Below, piece after piece: positions 1-12,767 of a stretch of 64,000 nucleotides of DNA. The notes under the pieces are model-generated. The model was not told the DNA's origin. It saw only the letters and a list, made by a program, of their open reading frames with translations, and searched no databases. Numbering within the stretch: the first letter of the stretch is position 1; each line of letters opens with the position of its first letter. The DNA lies in assembly GCF_017833525.1 (NCBI RefSeq), contig NZ_JAFICD010000003.1, positions 62,001 to 126,000 of the forward strand. Direction: 5' to 3'. The stretch comes from Duganella sp. 1411 (GTDB lineage Bacteria; Pseudomonadota; Gammaproteobacteria; Burkholderiales; Burkholderiaceae_D). Position numbers and translations under genes: made by a program.

Positions 1-3581
<3,581 letters not shown>

Positions 3582-3879
3582 GGACACTCCGTGAGTGACA
3601 GAAAGGATAAAAAATTCAGGTTTTGCCAGTGCGTGGATCGCTCAACATCGACCGACCCGCAGCCACTTCAGCAACGATCTCGGCTGCATGTCACACAGAC
3701 GAAACCTGAAATCTCTACCATTTCCAGCTGATTTGAATAAACTACTAACCACTGCAGCGTCGGACAAAACGCTACAAATACGACGAGGACGACAAAGGAG
3801 CCAAAGCCGGATTTCCTCCCTTTCGAAAGGAAATCCGCAGCTTTGGCTCGAGGCGCTAACTAGCCGCCGTACAACTTGA
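3582..3879 (-). other. rplL-rpoB intergenic region
   Basis: These 298 bases carry no credible gene; the plus-strand open frame of 94 codons here has no family features. The region holds a long hairpin at 3798-3849 (separate entry). In other bacteria this interval is where ribosomal protein and polymerase expression are uncoupled by partial termination and mRNA processing, so a similar role is plausible. Confidence 0.7.
3798..3849 (-). terminator. Long hairpin between rplL and rpoB (attenuator or RNase III site)
   Basis: Arms GAGCCAAAGC+CGGATTTCCT (3798-3817) and AGGAAATCCG+GCTTTGGCTC (3828-3849) pair over 20 base pairs with a two-base CA bulge; the loop region itself contains CCTTTCGAAAGG. 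In the direction of transcription no U-run follows the stem, so it is not a classic intrinsic terminator. In Escherichia coli the equivalent interval has a partial terminator and an RNase III site; by analogy this hairpin probably lowers or processes read-through into rpoB. Confidence 0.6.
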
Positions 3880-4254
3880 TTACTTCAGGTCAGCCTTGGC
3901 GCCAGCTTCTTCCAGCTTCTTCTTAGCGGCTTCAGCGTCAGCTTTCGACAGGGCTTCTTTGACGGTCTTAGGAGCGCCATCGACCACGTCTTTGGCTTCT
4001 TTCAGGCCCAGACCGGTGATTTCACGAACTGCCTTGATGACGCCGACTTTGTTCGCGCCGACTTCGGTCAGAACAACGTTGAACTCGGTCTGCTCTTCAA
4101 CAGCCGCGCCAGCTGCGGCGCCGCCAGCTGCTGGAGCTGCCATTGCTGCGGCCGAAACGCCGAATTTTTCTTCGAAAGCTTTGACCAGTTCGTTCAGGTC
4201 CATTACGGACATTTCGCTAACTGCTGCCAGGATGTCGTCTTTGCTAATTGCCAT
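3880..4254 (-). CDS. rplL: 50S ribosomal protein L7/L12
   Basis: L7/L12 forms the mobile stalk of the large subunit and recruits translation factors. The 124-residue product starts MAISKDDILAAVSEMSVM, has the Ala/Gly-rich hinge in the middle (AAPAAGGAAAGAAVEE) and ends with the conserved C-terminal domain, including EITGLGLKEAKDVVDGAP. I chose the ATG at 4254, which has GGAG seven bases upstream; an in-frame start four codons earlier lies ahead of that ribosome site and is not credible. It follows rplJ by about 90 bases and is probably translated in excess of it. Confidence 0.98.
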   Translation of the reverse strand: MAISKDDILAAVSEMSVMDLNELVKAFEEKFGVSAAAMAAPAAGGAAAGAAVEEQTEFNVVLTEVGANKVGVIKAVREITGLGLKEAKDVVDGAPKTVKEALSKADAEAAKKKLEEAGAKADLK

Positions 4255-4344
4255 TTGAAACTCCAATAATTTATTGATTCGTTAGTACATCAGATTGGTA
4301 CTTGAGAAAAACTCCGCCCCGGCCAGGCCGGGACACGGTCGCTA

Positions 4345-4881
4345 TTAAGCGGCCGGGGCTTCTTCTGCCACTGCTTCTGCAGCGGCTGGAGCGCCTTCGG
4401 ATTTTTTCGCTGCCAGAGCAGCCAGACCACGTGCAAAGCCCGACACCGGAGCCAGCATAACGCCCAACAACTGCGAAATGAGGACTTCACGGCTAGGAAT
4501 GCTCGCCAACGCGGTAACAGCTGCTTTATCCAGCTGCTTGCCTGCGTAGTTACCTGCGGTGATGACCAGTTTGTCGTTGGTTTTAGCGAAGTCAGCGATG
4601 ACTTTAGCTGCTGCAACGGCATCGTCCGAGATCGAGTAGATCAACGGACCGGTCATGCTGTCTGCCAGGTTGGCGAACTGCGTGCCTTCGACGGAGCGAC
4701 GAGCGAGCGTATTTTTCAACACACGCAGGTACACGCCTTGAGCGCGCGCTTTGGCACGAAGTTGCGTCAAGTGAGCAACCTGGATGCCACGATATTCGGC
4801 CACGACGATAGTTTGCGCAGTTGCTACTTTTGCGGAAACTTCGGCGACGACGGCCTTTTTGTCATTCAGATTGAGACCCAC
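4345..4881 (-). CDS. rplJ: 50S ribosomal protein L10
   Basis: L10 anchors the L7/L12 dimers to 23S rRNA at the stalk base. The 178-residue product begins GLNLNDKKAVVAEVSAKV and ends with an Ala/Glu-rich tail (AAAEAVAEEAPAA). The start is a GTG at 4881 with a perfect AAGGAGG six bases upstream; the TTG two codons earlier lies inside the ribosome-site spacing and is rejected. It shares a transcript with rplL and is normally autoregulated by the L10-L12 complex binding its own leader; the 258-base upstream interval has suitable structure. Confidence 0.97.
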   Translation of the reverse strand: MGLNLNDKKAVVAEVSAKVATAQTIVVAEYRGIQVAHLTQLRAKARAQGVYLRVLKNTLARRSVEGTQFANLADSMTGPLIYSISDDAVAAAKVIADFAKTNDKLVITAGNYAGKQLDKAAVTALASIPSREVLISQLLGVMLAPVSGFARGLAALAAKKSEGAPAAAEAVAEEAPAA

Positions 4882-5139
4882 GGTCAACCTCCTTAAATGA
4901 TGACGGGCTGATGCCTGCCATCGGTTCGAACAACGGCGTCCGAGGTTTAGGAGTCCAATGGACTACGAAACTTGATCGGGTACACCATCTGCGTTGGGCG
5001 GAAAATCCAATTAACCCGGCGCCTGCCTGCTGCGCTGAGCCCAACGGTCTTTGATTGTCTGGCCGGCGTTGCAAGCAACACCGACCAGCCCAAAGAACTG
5101 CCCCGCGCCGTGCGGCGCGAGGACTTAAACTGGTAAAAC
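4882..5139 (-). promoter_or_regulatory. rplJ leader, probable L10 autoregulatory region
   Basis: The rplA-rplJ interval contains two strong RNA hairpins. One at 5101-5122 (CGCGCCG, CA loop, CGGCGCG) lies just after the rplA stop. The second, at 5059-5088, pairs 14 bases (CTGGTCGGTGTTGC with GCAACGCCGGCCAG, two G-U pairs). An L10 leader is expected here from the family; the exact binding element cannot be assigned by eye. Confidence 0.55.
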
Positions 5140-5835
5140 TTAAGCAGCCAGGGTAGCCTGGTCGACACGGACGCCAGCGCCCATGGTCGACGACAGCGAT
5201 ACCTTGCGCAGGTACACACCTTTGCTCGATGCTGGCTTGGCTTTGTTCAGCGCGTCGATCAGGGCAACCAGGTTGCTCTTCAGATCGGCGTCGGCGAACG
5301 ACTTGCGGCCGATCGTTGCGTGGATGATACCGGCCTTGTCGGTACGGTACTGGACCTGACCGGCTTTGGCGTTTTTCACGGCGGTGGCGACGTCAGGGGT
5401 GACGGTGCCGACCTTCGGGTTAGGCATCAGGCCGCGTGGGCCCAGGATCTGACCCAGGGTACCGACGATACGCATGGTGTCTGGCGACGCGATGACGATA
5501 TCGAAAGGCATGTCGCCGGCCTTGACGCGCTCGGCCAGGTCTTCCATACCAACGACGTCGGCGCCGGCGGCTTTGGCCTGCTCGGCCTTGTCGCCCGAAG
5601 CGAACACGGCGACGCGAACGGTCTTGCCGGTGCCGGCTGGCAGCACGACGGAACCGCGAACGACCTGGTCCGACTTCTTAGGATCCACGCCCAGCTGGAC
5701 CGACACGTCGATCGATTCATTGAACTTGGCGGTGGCCAGTTCCTTGATCAGCGCGACGGCGTTGTCGAATGCATAGGTCTTGGTGCTATCAACTTTAGCC
5801 TTGATAGCTTTTGCGCGTTTGGACAGTTTTGCCAT
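5140..5835 (-). CDS. rplA: 50S ribosomal protein L1
   Basis: L1 forms the L1 stalk near the E site and is also a translational repressor of the L11-L1 message. The 231-residue product reads MAKLSKRAKAIKAKVDSTKT and includes the family block GILGQILGPRGLMPNPK-like sequence (here VGTLGQILGPRGLMPNPKVG) at about residues 125-143. The length equals the usual family length. The ATG at 5835 lies two bases after the rplK stop, consistent with translational coupling. Confidence 0.98.
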   Translation of the reverse strand: MAKLSKRAKAIKAKVDSTKTYAFDNAVALIKELATAKFNESIDVSVQLGVDPKKSDQVVRGSVVLPAGTGKTVRVAVFASGDKAEQAKAAGADVVGMEDLAERVKAGDMPFDIVIASPDTMRIVGTLGQILGPRGLMPNPKVGTVTPDVATAVKNAKAGQVQYRTDKAGIIHATIGRKSFADADLKSNLVALIDALNKAKPASSKGVYLRKVSLSSTMGAGVRVDQATLAA

Positions 5836-5837
5836 GA

Positions 5838-6269
5838 TTACAGACCTTCCACCGTGATGCCCATCGAACGTGCGGAACCGGCGATGGTGCGTACAGCGGC
5901 ATCCATGTCGGCAGCGGTCAGATCAGGGGTTTTCAATTTAGCGATTTCTTCAGCTTGAGCGCGGCTCAGCTTACCGACTTTGTCGGTATGTGGCTTCGGC
6001 GAACCTTTGGTGACGCCCGAGTGCTTCTTGATCAGGTAGGTCGCTGGTGGCGTCTTCATCACGAAGGTGAACGACTTGTCGGCGAACGCGGTGATGACGA
6101 CCGGAATCGGCATGCCTGGTTCCATACCCTGGGTCTGCGCGTTGAAGGCTTTGCAGAATTCCATGATGTTCAGACCGCGCTGACCCAGCGCTGGACCGAT
6201 CGGTGGGGATGGGTTTGCTTTACCAGCTGGCACTTGCAGCTTGATAAAACCAATGATTTTCTTTGCCAT
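5838..6269 (-). CDS. rplK: 50S ribosomal protein L11
   Basis: L11 binds the GTPase-associated region of 23S rRNA and is needed for RelA activation. The 143-residue product starts MAKKIIGFIKLQVPAGKANP, the conserved N-terminal block, with PSPPIGPALGQRGLNIMEFC following. The ribosome site AGGAG precedes the ATG at 6269. It lies downstream of nusG across a 124-base gap with a GC hairpin and directly upstream of rplA. Confidence 0.98.
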   Translation of the reverse strand: MAKKIIGFIKLQVPAGKANPSPPIGPALGQRGLNIMEFCKAFNAQTQGMEPGMPIPVVITAFADKSFTFVMKTPPATYLIKKHSGVTKGSPKPHTDKVGKLSRAQAEEIAKLKTPDLTAADMDAAVRTIAGSARSMGITVEGL

Positions 6270-6300
6270 GATGGCTCCTATCTTGGGTATGAGTAGTAGC

Positions 6301-6332
6301 GCCCCGCCACGCGATCGAATGCGGGGCGGGGC
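6301..6332 (-). terminator. GC-rich hairpin between nusG and rplK
   Basis: GCCCCGCC (6301-6308) and GGCGGGGC (6325-6332) form an eight-base stem. No U-run follows in the transcribed direction. It may attenuate read-through from secE-nusG into the ribosomal protein genes or protect mRNA ends; the role is uncertain. Confidence 0.4.
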
Positions 6333-6393
6333 TCCTCTGGTGCCAGATTTGTCGGGTTTTTACACCGTCGCCCGTTCTGGCGAACGGTGTTGC

Positions 6394-7023
6394 TTATACT
6401 TTTTCGACCTGGCCGAATTCGAGCTCGACTGGTGTGGCGCGGCCGAAGATGGTGACCGAGACGCGCACTTTCGATTTCTCGTAGTTGACTTCCTCGACGT
6501 TGCCGTTGAAGTCGGTGAACGGGCCGTCCTTGATGCGGACTTGCTCGCCCACTTCGTACAGCACTTTCGGCCGTGGCTTCTCGACGCCCTCTTGCATCTG
6601 CTGCATGATCTTGTCGATCTCGCGCGCCGGGATCGGCGTCGGCTTGTTCGATTTGCCGCCGATGAAGCCGGTCACCTTGTTGGTGTTTTTCACCAGGTGC
6701 CACGTCTCGTCGGTCATTTCCATCTCGACCAGGACATAGCCCGGGAAGAAACGACGCTCGGTGACGGACTTTTGGCCGTTCTTGACTTCGACCACTTCCT
6801 CGGTCGGCACCAGGATCTGGCCGAACTGGTCTTGCATGCCGGCGCGCTCGACGCGCTCGGTCAGCGCGCGCTGCACGCTTTTTTCCATACCGGAATACGC
6901 ATGAACCACGTACCAGCGCTTGTTGCTCACTGGAACGCTTACCGGCGCCGCGACGGCCTCGGTGACCGGGGCTTCGCCGGACACCGATTCGCCTGCCGCT
7001 TCATCTTGCACGTTTTCGTTCAT
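6394..7023 (-). CDS. nusG: Transcription termination/antitermination factor NusG
   Basis: NusG links RNA polymerase to Rho and to the ribosome. The 209-residue product has the NGN domain (KRWYVVHAYSGMEKSVQRAL, from about residue 35) and a C-terminal KOW domain (GEQVRIKDGPFTDFNGNVEEV). Its length exceeds the usual 175-185 because of an acidic, Val/Pro-rich N-terminal extension of about 30 residues. The start ATG overlaps the secE stop (TAATG), showing translational coupling. Confidence 0.97.
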   Translation of the reverse strand: MNENVQDEAAGESVSGEAPVTEAVAAPVSVPVSNKRWYVVHAYSGMEKSVQRALTERVERAGMQDQFGQILVPTEEVVEVKNGQKSVTERRFFPGYVLVEMEMTDETWHLVKNTNKVTGFIGGKSNKPTPIPAREIDKIMQQMQEGVEKPRPKVLYEVGEQVRIKDGPFTDFNGNVEEVNYEKSKVRVSVTIFGRATPVELEFGQVEKV

Positions 7024-7406
7024 TATTTTCGTATGCCCAGAATGAGATCGTACAACAGGAATTCCAACGTCTTATCCGTGCCCCACAGGAACAGCGCCAT
7101 CACCAGCACGAAGGCGAACACGATGCCGGTGATTTGGGTCGCCTCGCGGCGGGTGGGCCAAACGACCTTTTTCGTCTCGCGCACGGCTTCTTTGGCGAAA
7201 TTCAGGAATTCACGGCCAGTCGACGAAGTCCACAAGAGCAGAACGGCAAAAGCCAAACCAGCTACAAGTGCGCCTGCGCGTACGAGAGCTGGTTTGTCTG
7301 ACAGGTAATAGAAACCCACCACGCCTGCGATTGCGACGGCGATTGCCAGCACAACCTTAATCTTGTCATTCGACGTGCTGACGGTCTGCACGGATTGATT
7401 TGACAT
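7023..7406 (-). CDS. secE: Preprotein translocase subunit SecE
   Basis: SecE is the clamp subunit of the SecYEG channel in the inner membrane. The 127-residue product has three hydrophobic segments (about residues 18-35, 42-60 and 92-115), the long form known from E. coli, and the conserved cytoplasmic helix EFLNFAKEAVRETKKVVWPTRRE. It lies after tRNA-Trp and overlaps the nusG start by one base. Confidence 0.96.
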   Translation of the reverse strand: MSNQSVQTVSTSNDKIKVVLAIAVAIAGVVGFYYLSDKPALVRAGALVAGLAFAVLLLWTSSTGREFLNFAKEAVRETKKVVWPTRREATQITGIVFAFVLVMALFLWGTDKTLEFLLYDLILGIRK

Positions 7407-7441
7407 TTAATTTACTTTCGGTGCCCTGCACCAGAAAACGG

Positions 7442-7517
7442 TGGCAGGGACGGAGGGCATCGAACCCCCAACCTTCGGTTTTGGAGACCGACGCTCTGCC
7501 AATTGAGCTACGTCCCT
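7442..7517 (-). tRNA. tRNA-Trp (anticodon CCA)
   Basis: The minus strand folds into a complete cloverleaf: acceptor AGGGACG/CGTCCCT, D-loop AGCTCAATTGGCAGAGC, anticodon loop CTCCAAA, T-arm GGGGGTTCGATGCCCTC and an encoded CCA end at 7442-7444. It sits between tuf and secE, the order usual in betaproteobacteria. Confidence 0.98.
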
Positions 7518-7540
7518 ACGTAAAACTACAAAGGATATCG

Positions 7541-7571
7541 ATTATACCACCAGAGACGCCCCTGGTGGTAA
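7541..7571 (-). promoter_or_regulatory. Hairpin and overlapping -10 element between tuf and tRNA-Trp
   Basis: TACCACCAG (7545-7553) and CTGGTGGTA (7562-7570) form a nine-base stem 14 bases after the tuf stop. On the minus strand the base of the stem runs into a perfect TATAAT (7541-7546) with TTACCA 19 bases upstream. The site could end or process tuf mRNA and also start a tRNA-Trp-secE-nusG transcript about 17 bases before the tRNA. Confidence 0.45.
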
Positions 7572-7584
7572 GTCAGGATAATCC

Positions 7585-8775
<1,191 letters not shown>

Positions 8776-8874
8776 TTTAGACTCCTAACGATTTGGTGTG
8801 ATTGCCCGGACTCGCGCCCGACTGTGTCTTTGAGGTGCTACTGTATATATGCGTGCTGCGGATACTGCGAATTC

Positions 8875-8949
<75 letters not shown>

Positions 8950-9003
8950 TTATTGGGTACTGCCATTTGATGCCCTGCCTGCGCATCTGCATTGCAACAA
9001 CAC

Positions 9004-9077
9004 TGGAGCGGGTGAAGGGAATCGAACCCTCGTCGTAAGCTTGGAAGGCTTCTGCTCTACCATTGAGCTACACCCGC
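9004..9077 (-). tRNA. tRNA-Gly (anticodon TCC)
   Basis: Complete cloverleaf on the minus strand: acceptor GCGGGTG/CACCCGC, anticodon loop CTTCCAA, T-arm GAGGGTTCGATTCCCTT and encoded CCA at 9004-9006. Confidence 0.97.
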
Positions 9078-9125
9078 GAGGTATCGTTCATTTCACTTTT
9101 GCTACTCAGTCTCACCGCAACAACT

Positions 9126-9210
<85 letters not shown>

Positions 9211-9224
9211 GCGAGGAACCGCAG

Positions 9225-9253
9225 AGTATGAAGCAACTTCTTCGACCTGTCAA
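9225..9253 (-). promoter_or_regulatory. Promoter of the tRNA-tuf operon
   Basis: On the minus strand a perfect -35 TTGACA (9248-9253) is followed after 17 bases by CATACT (9225-9230) and a GC-rich discriminator (CTGCGG). The expected start is 6-8 bases before tRNA-Tyr. A GC-rich discriminator is typical of stringently controlled stable-RNA promoters. Confidence 0.75.
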
Positions 9254-9352
9254 CCCTCCTACTGCATTTGGACCGCGTTATTTTGCGTCCTGAGGATGAA
9301 CCGTCTGCTTCGGGGCGAGATTTTAACTGCACCGCGTGCGAAAGTGCAAGTG

Positions 9353-9382
9353 TTGTTTTTACGCTGAATGATTTCCTATACA
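9353..9382 (+). promoter_or_regulatory. Candidate promoter of the GGDEF/EAL gene
   Basis: TTGTTT (9353-9358), an 18-base gap and TATACA (9377-9382; TACAAT overlaps at 9379-9384) point rightward. It overlaps the upstream ATG at 9368, which supports translation beginning later, at 9452. Confidence 0.4.
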
Positions 9383-9401
9383 ATCGGCGGCGGATCGACC
9401 A

Positions 9402-9434
9402 CCTTTCGACCGCCTTTCGACCCGCCTTTCGACC
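9402..9434 (+). repeat. Short tandem repeat in the 5' leader of the GGDEF/EAL gene
   Basis: CCTTTCGACC occurs three times, at 9402-9411, 9413-9422 and 9425-9434, in units of 11 and 12 bases. If translated from the upstream ATG it would give the proline-rich string RPPFDPPFDPP, which looks like leader sequence and not protein. Confidence 0.7.
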
Positions 9435-9451
9435 CACCGGGAGCCCCGCCG

Positions 9452-12400
9452 TTGAACACCAAGCAGCTCAATCGTCCCGGCCGCACCGCGGCGCTCAACC
9501 TGGCCCTGCTGGCCGCCTACGTGGTCGCCGGCCGCCTGGGACTGATGCTGGCGCTGCCGCCGGGTTACGCCTCCCCCATCTTCCTGCCCGCCGGCATCGC
9601 CCTGGCCGCCTGCGCCGTCGGCGGCGCGCGCCTGCTGCCGGCCGTCGCGCTGGGCTCGATGTGCGTCAACCTGGTGCATCCGTGGATGAGCGCCGGCGGC
9701 ATCACCGGCACCGCCGTGCTCGGCGCGCTGGCGGCGGCCGCCGGCGCCGCGCTGCAGGCCTGGGTCGGCGCCACCCTGTTCCGCCGCGCCATCGACCCGG
9801 CCATCGGCTCCGGCGCCGACGTGGTGCGCTTCATCCTGCTGGCCGTCAGCGTCACCGTCACCAGCTGCACCGTCTCGCTGTCGGGCATGGTGCTGGCCGG
9901 CGCGCTGCGCGCCGACGCCCTGGTGGCCGACTGGCTGGCCTGGTGGATGGGCGACACCATCGGCATCCTGCTGGCCGCGCCGTTGACGTGGATCGTCATC
10001 GGCCGCCCGCGCGCGCTGTGGGAGCGCCGGCGCATGCTGGTGGGCCTGCCGCTGGTGCTGTCGGCCGCCGCCTTCATCGCCATCTACGTGCAGGCCGACA
10101 AATGGGAGAACAACCAGCAGCTGCAAACCTTCCGCCTCAAGGCGCAGCAGACCGGCGACCTGCTGCAGTCGCAGTTCAGCGAGCACGAACGCTTCATCTT
10201 CGCCATGGCCAAGGCGCTCAACGACCCGCGCCGCACGCTCAGCGCCGACGACTTCAGCAACCTGGCGCACGGCTACCTGGACCAGCGCCCGGAGCTGCTG
10301 TCGATGGCCTGGCTGATGCCGGTGCCCGGCGCCGAGCGCCACGCGTTCGAGGCCTGGGCGCGCCAGCACGTGGGGCCGGCGTTCGAGATCCGCGAGCGCT
10401 CGCTGACCGGCGCGCTGCGCACGGCGGCGCCGCGGCCGCGCTATTTCCCCGTCACGTTCGTCGAACCGGCCGAGGGGCGCGACTACGTCGGCCTCGATTT
10501 CCTGTCCGAGGACCAGCGCCGCGCCGCGCTGGAACGGGCGATCCAGTCCGGCCAGCCGACGGCGACGGCGCCGCTGCAGTTCGCCCGCACGCTGCCCGGC
10601 TACGGCCTGCTGCTACTGCAGACGGTCTACCCGGCCAGCGTGACGCACCAGGCGGTCGGCTCGCTGCTGATCGCGCTGCAGTTCGACGCCTACCTCGACC
10701 AGGCGCTCAAGCGCTCCGAGTTCGAGCACTTCCTGGTGCGCTTCGAGGACATGGACGACGACACCCCGGGGCGCGTGGTGCGCGACACCTTGCAGCGCGC
10801 GCCGGCGGCCGGCGACTTCCAGCACCAGTTGCACTTCGGCGGGCGCATCTACGAGCTGACCCTGGCGCCGACGCCGGCCTACCTGCAGCAGCAGCGCGGC
10901 TGGCAAAGCTGGACGGTGCTGACCGGCGGCCTGCTGCTGACCGGCCTGCTGGGCACCTTGATGCTACTCATCAGCGGCGAGCGCGCGCGCATCCAGGCCC
11001 AGGTCAAGGACAGCACGGCGCGCCTGCGCGAGCGCGAGGCCAGGCTGCAAGCGATCTTGAACAAGGCCGCCGACGCCATCCTCACCATCGACGGCGACGG
11101 CCTGCTGATGTCGGCCAACGCGGCGGCCGGACGGCTGTTCGGCTACACGCCCGAGCAGATGACGCGGCTGCGGCTCGAGCGCCTGATCCCGGTCGGCGTC
11201 GGCGAGGCCGACGGCCTCGACGCGGCCGGGCTGCTGCGCATGATCGCCTGCGGCGTCACCCACGACTACACGTTGACGGGCTGGCGCAGCGACGGCGGCG
11301 AGTTCCCGCTGGCGATCTCGGTGAGCGAGGTCGAGCTGCCCGACGAGCACCTGTTCGTCGCCATCCTGCACGACCTGACCGAGCAGCACGTGGCGCAGGA
11401 GCGCATCCACCGCCTGGCCCACCACGACACCCTCACGGGGCTGGACAACCGGCTGTCGCTGAACCTGCGCCTGGAGCAGCTGCTGGCGCAGACGCGCCGC
11501 GCGCACGGCACGGCGGCGCTGCTGTTCATCGACCTCGACCACTTCAAGAAGATCAACGACACCCACGGCCACCAGACCGGCGACCTGCTGCTGGTGGCGG
11601 TGGCCCAGCGCCTGCGCGAATTGATGCGCGAGGTCGACATCATCGCCCGCCTCGGCGGCGACGAGTTCATCGTCGTCACCGCCGGCACGGTGTCGCCGGA
11701 CGACGTCTCCAACATCGCCGTGCGCATCGTCGACTCGCTGACGGCGCCCTACGCGCTGCAGGGCAAGACGGTGCACAGCGGCGCCAGCGTGGGGGTGGCG
11801 ATGTTCCCGTCCGACGGCGAGGACGGCGGCACCCTGATGCGCCACGCCGACACCGCGATGTACGCGGCCAAGAGCCAGGGGCGCGGCAACTTCCAGTTCT
11901 TCTCGGCCGAGATGAACGCCGCCACCCACGAGCGCCTGCTACTGGAGAACCGCCTGTGGCAGGCGCTCGAGCAGGACGAGTTCGAGCTGTATCTGCAGCC
12001 GCAGGTGGAGCTGGCCACGCAGCGCGTGATCGGCGCCGAGGCGCTGCTGCGCTGGCACCATCCGGAGCTGGGCCTGGTGGGGCCGGACCGCTTCATCCCG
12101 ATCGCCGAGGAGTCGGGCCTGATCCTGCCGCTGGGCGACTGGGTGCTCAAGCGCGCCACCGGGCTGCTGGCGGCGTGGCGCACGCCGGCGCTGGGGCACC
12201 TGCGGCTGGCGGTCAACCTGTCGGCGCGCCAGTGCCACGGCGCCGGCCTGCTGCCGCACCTGGACCAGCTGCTCGGCAGCCAGGGCATCGATCCGGCGCT
12301 GCTGGAGCTGGAGATCACCGAATCGGCGGCGATGCAGGACCCGGAGCGCAGCCGCGCGCTGCTGGTGGAACTACGCTCGCGCGGCATCAAGGTGGCGATC

Positions 12401-12733
12401 GACGACTTCGGCACCGGGTATTCGTCGCTCAGTTACCTGAAGCTGTTCGACATCGACCGCATCAAGATCGACCGCGGCTTCGTCAAGGACATCGAGACCG
12501 ATCCGGACGACGCGGTGATCGTCGCGGCGACCATCGCGCTGGCCCATTCGCTGGGGCTGGGGGTGGTGGCGGAAGGCGTGGAGACCGAGGCGCAGAAGGA
12601 GTTCCTGCGCGCCAAGCGCTGCGACGAGGCGCAGGGCTATCTGTTCGCGCGGCCGATGCCGGCCGCGCAGTTCGAGGCGATGGTGAAAGAAGAAAACCAA
12701 CGGCTCCACGTAGGGCGGATTAGCGCAGCGTAA
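9452..12733 (+). CDS. Membrane GGDEF/EAL c-di-GMP enzyme (MASE1-CHASE-PAS-GGDEF-EAL)
   Basis: This protein is predicted to make and/or degrade cyclic di-GMP. From a TTG at 9452 with GGGAG upstream it is 1,093 residues: an N-terminal MASE1-like multi-helix membrane region (to about residue 240), a periplasmic CHASE-like sensor region (about 260-480), a membrane helix (about 490-510), a PAS domain (about 525-650), a GGDEF domain with an intact GGDEF motif near residue 734, and an EAL domain from about 828 with GAEALLRW, ITES and DDFGTGYSSL. Both catalytic motifs look complete. An ATG at 9368 would add 28 proline-rich residues and overlaps the candidate promoter, so I prefer TTG. The last codons and stop lie in a palindromic repeat (12707-12740). 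Confidence 0.9.
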   Translation: MNTKQLNRPGRTAALNLALLAAYVVAGRLGLMLALPPGYASPIFLPAGIALAACAVGGARLLPAVALGSMCVNLVHPWMSAGGITGTAVLGALAAAAGAALQAWVGATLFRRAIDPAIGSGADVVRFILLAVSVTVTSCTVSLSGMVLAGALRADALVADWLAWWMGDTIGILLAAPLTWIVIGRPRALWERRRMLVGLPLVLSAAAFIAIYVQADKWENNQQLQTFRLKAQQTGDLLQSQFSEHERFIFAMAKALNDPRRTLSADDFSNLAHGYLDQRPELLSMAWLMPVPGAERHAFEAWARQHVGPAFEIRERSLTGALRTAAPRPRYFPVTFVEPAEGRDYVGLDFLSEDQRRAALERAIQSGQPTATAPLQFARTLPGYGLLLLQTVYPASVTHQAVGSLLIALQFDAYLDQALKRSEFEHFLVRFEDMDDDTPGRVVRDTLQRAPAAGDFQHQLHFGGRIYELTLAPTPAYLQQQRGWQSWTVLTGGLLLTGLLGTLMLLISGERARIQAQVKDSTARLREREARLQAILNKAADAILTIDGDGLLMSANAAAGRLFGYTPEQMTRLRLERLIPVGVGEADGLDAAGLLRMIACGVTHDYTLTGWRSDGGEFPLAISVSEVELPDEHLFVAILHDLTEQHVAQERIHRLAHHDTLTGLDNRLSLNLRLEQLLAQTRRAHGTAALLFIDLDHFKKINDTHGHQTGDLLLVAVAQRLRELMREVDIIARLGGDEFIVVTAGTVSPDDVSNIAVRIVDSLTAPYALQGKTVHSGASVGVAMFPSDGEDGGTLMRHADTAMYAAKSQGRGNFQFFSAEMNAATHERLLLENRLWQALEQDEFELYLQPQVELATQRVIGAEALLRWHHPELGLVGPDRFIPIAEESGLILPLGDWVLKRATGLLAAWRTPALGHLRLAVNLSARQCHGAGLLPHLDQLLGSQGIDPALLELEITESAAMQDPERSRALLVELRSRGIKVAIDDFGTGYSSLSYLKLFDIDRIKIDRGFVKDIETDPDDAVIVAATIALAHSLGLGVVAEGVETEAQKEFLRAKRCDEAQGYLFARPMPAAQFEAMVKEENQRLHVGRISAA

Positions 12734-12740
12734 TCGGCCA
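12707..12740 (+). repeat. REP-like palindrome, copy A
   Basis: GGCGGATTA, GCGCAGCG, TAATCGGCC, preceded by CACGTAG. It belongs to the same family as the copies near 26082, 62146 and 62203. This copy supplies the last residues and the TAA stop (12731-12733) of the GGDEF/EAL gene. Confidence 0.85.
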
Positions 12741-12767
12741 TTGCGTGCGCCGCCGGCGGCGCCGCGC

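Noticed and set aside
9368..9451. Upstream ATG start for the GGDEF/EAL protein
   Set aside because: It would translate the tandem repeats into a proline-rich string, overlaps the candidate promoter and has no ribosome site; TTG at 9452 has GGGAG.
12747..12762. GC palindrome between the convergent GGDEF/EAL and HD-GYP genes as a terminator
   Set aside because: A 16-base palindrome without loop or U-run; too little to call.
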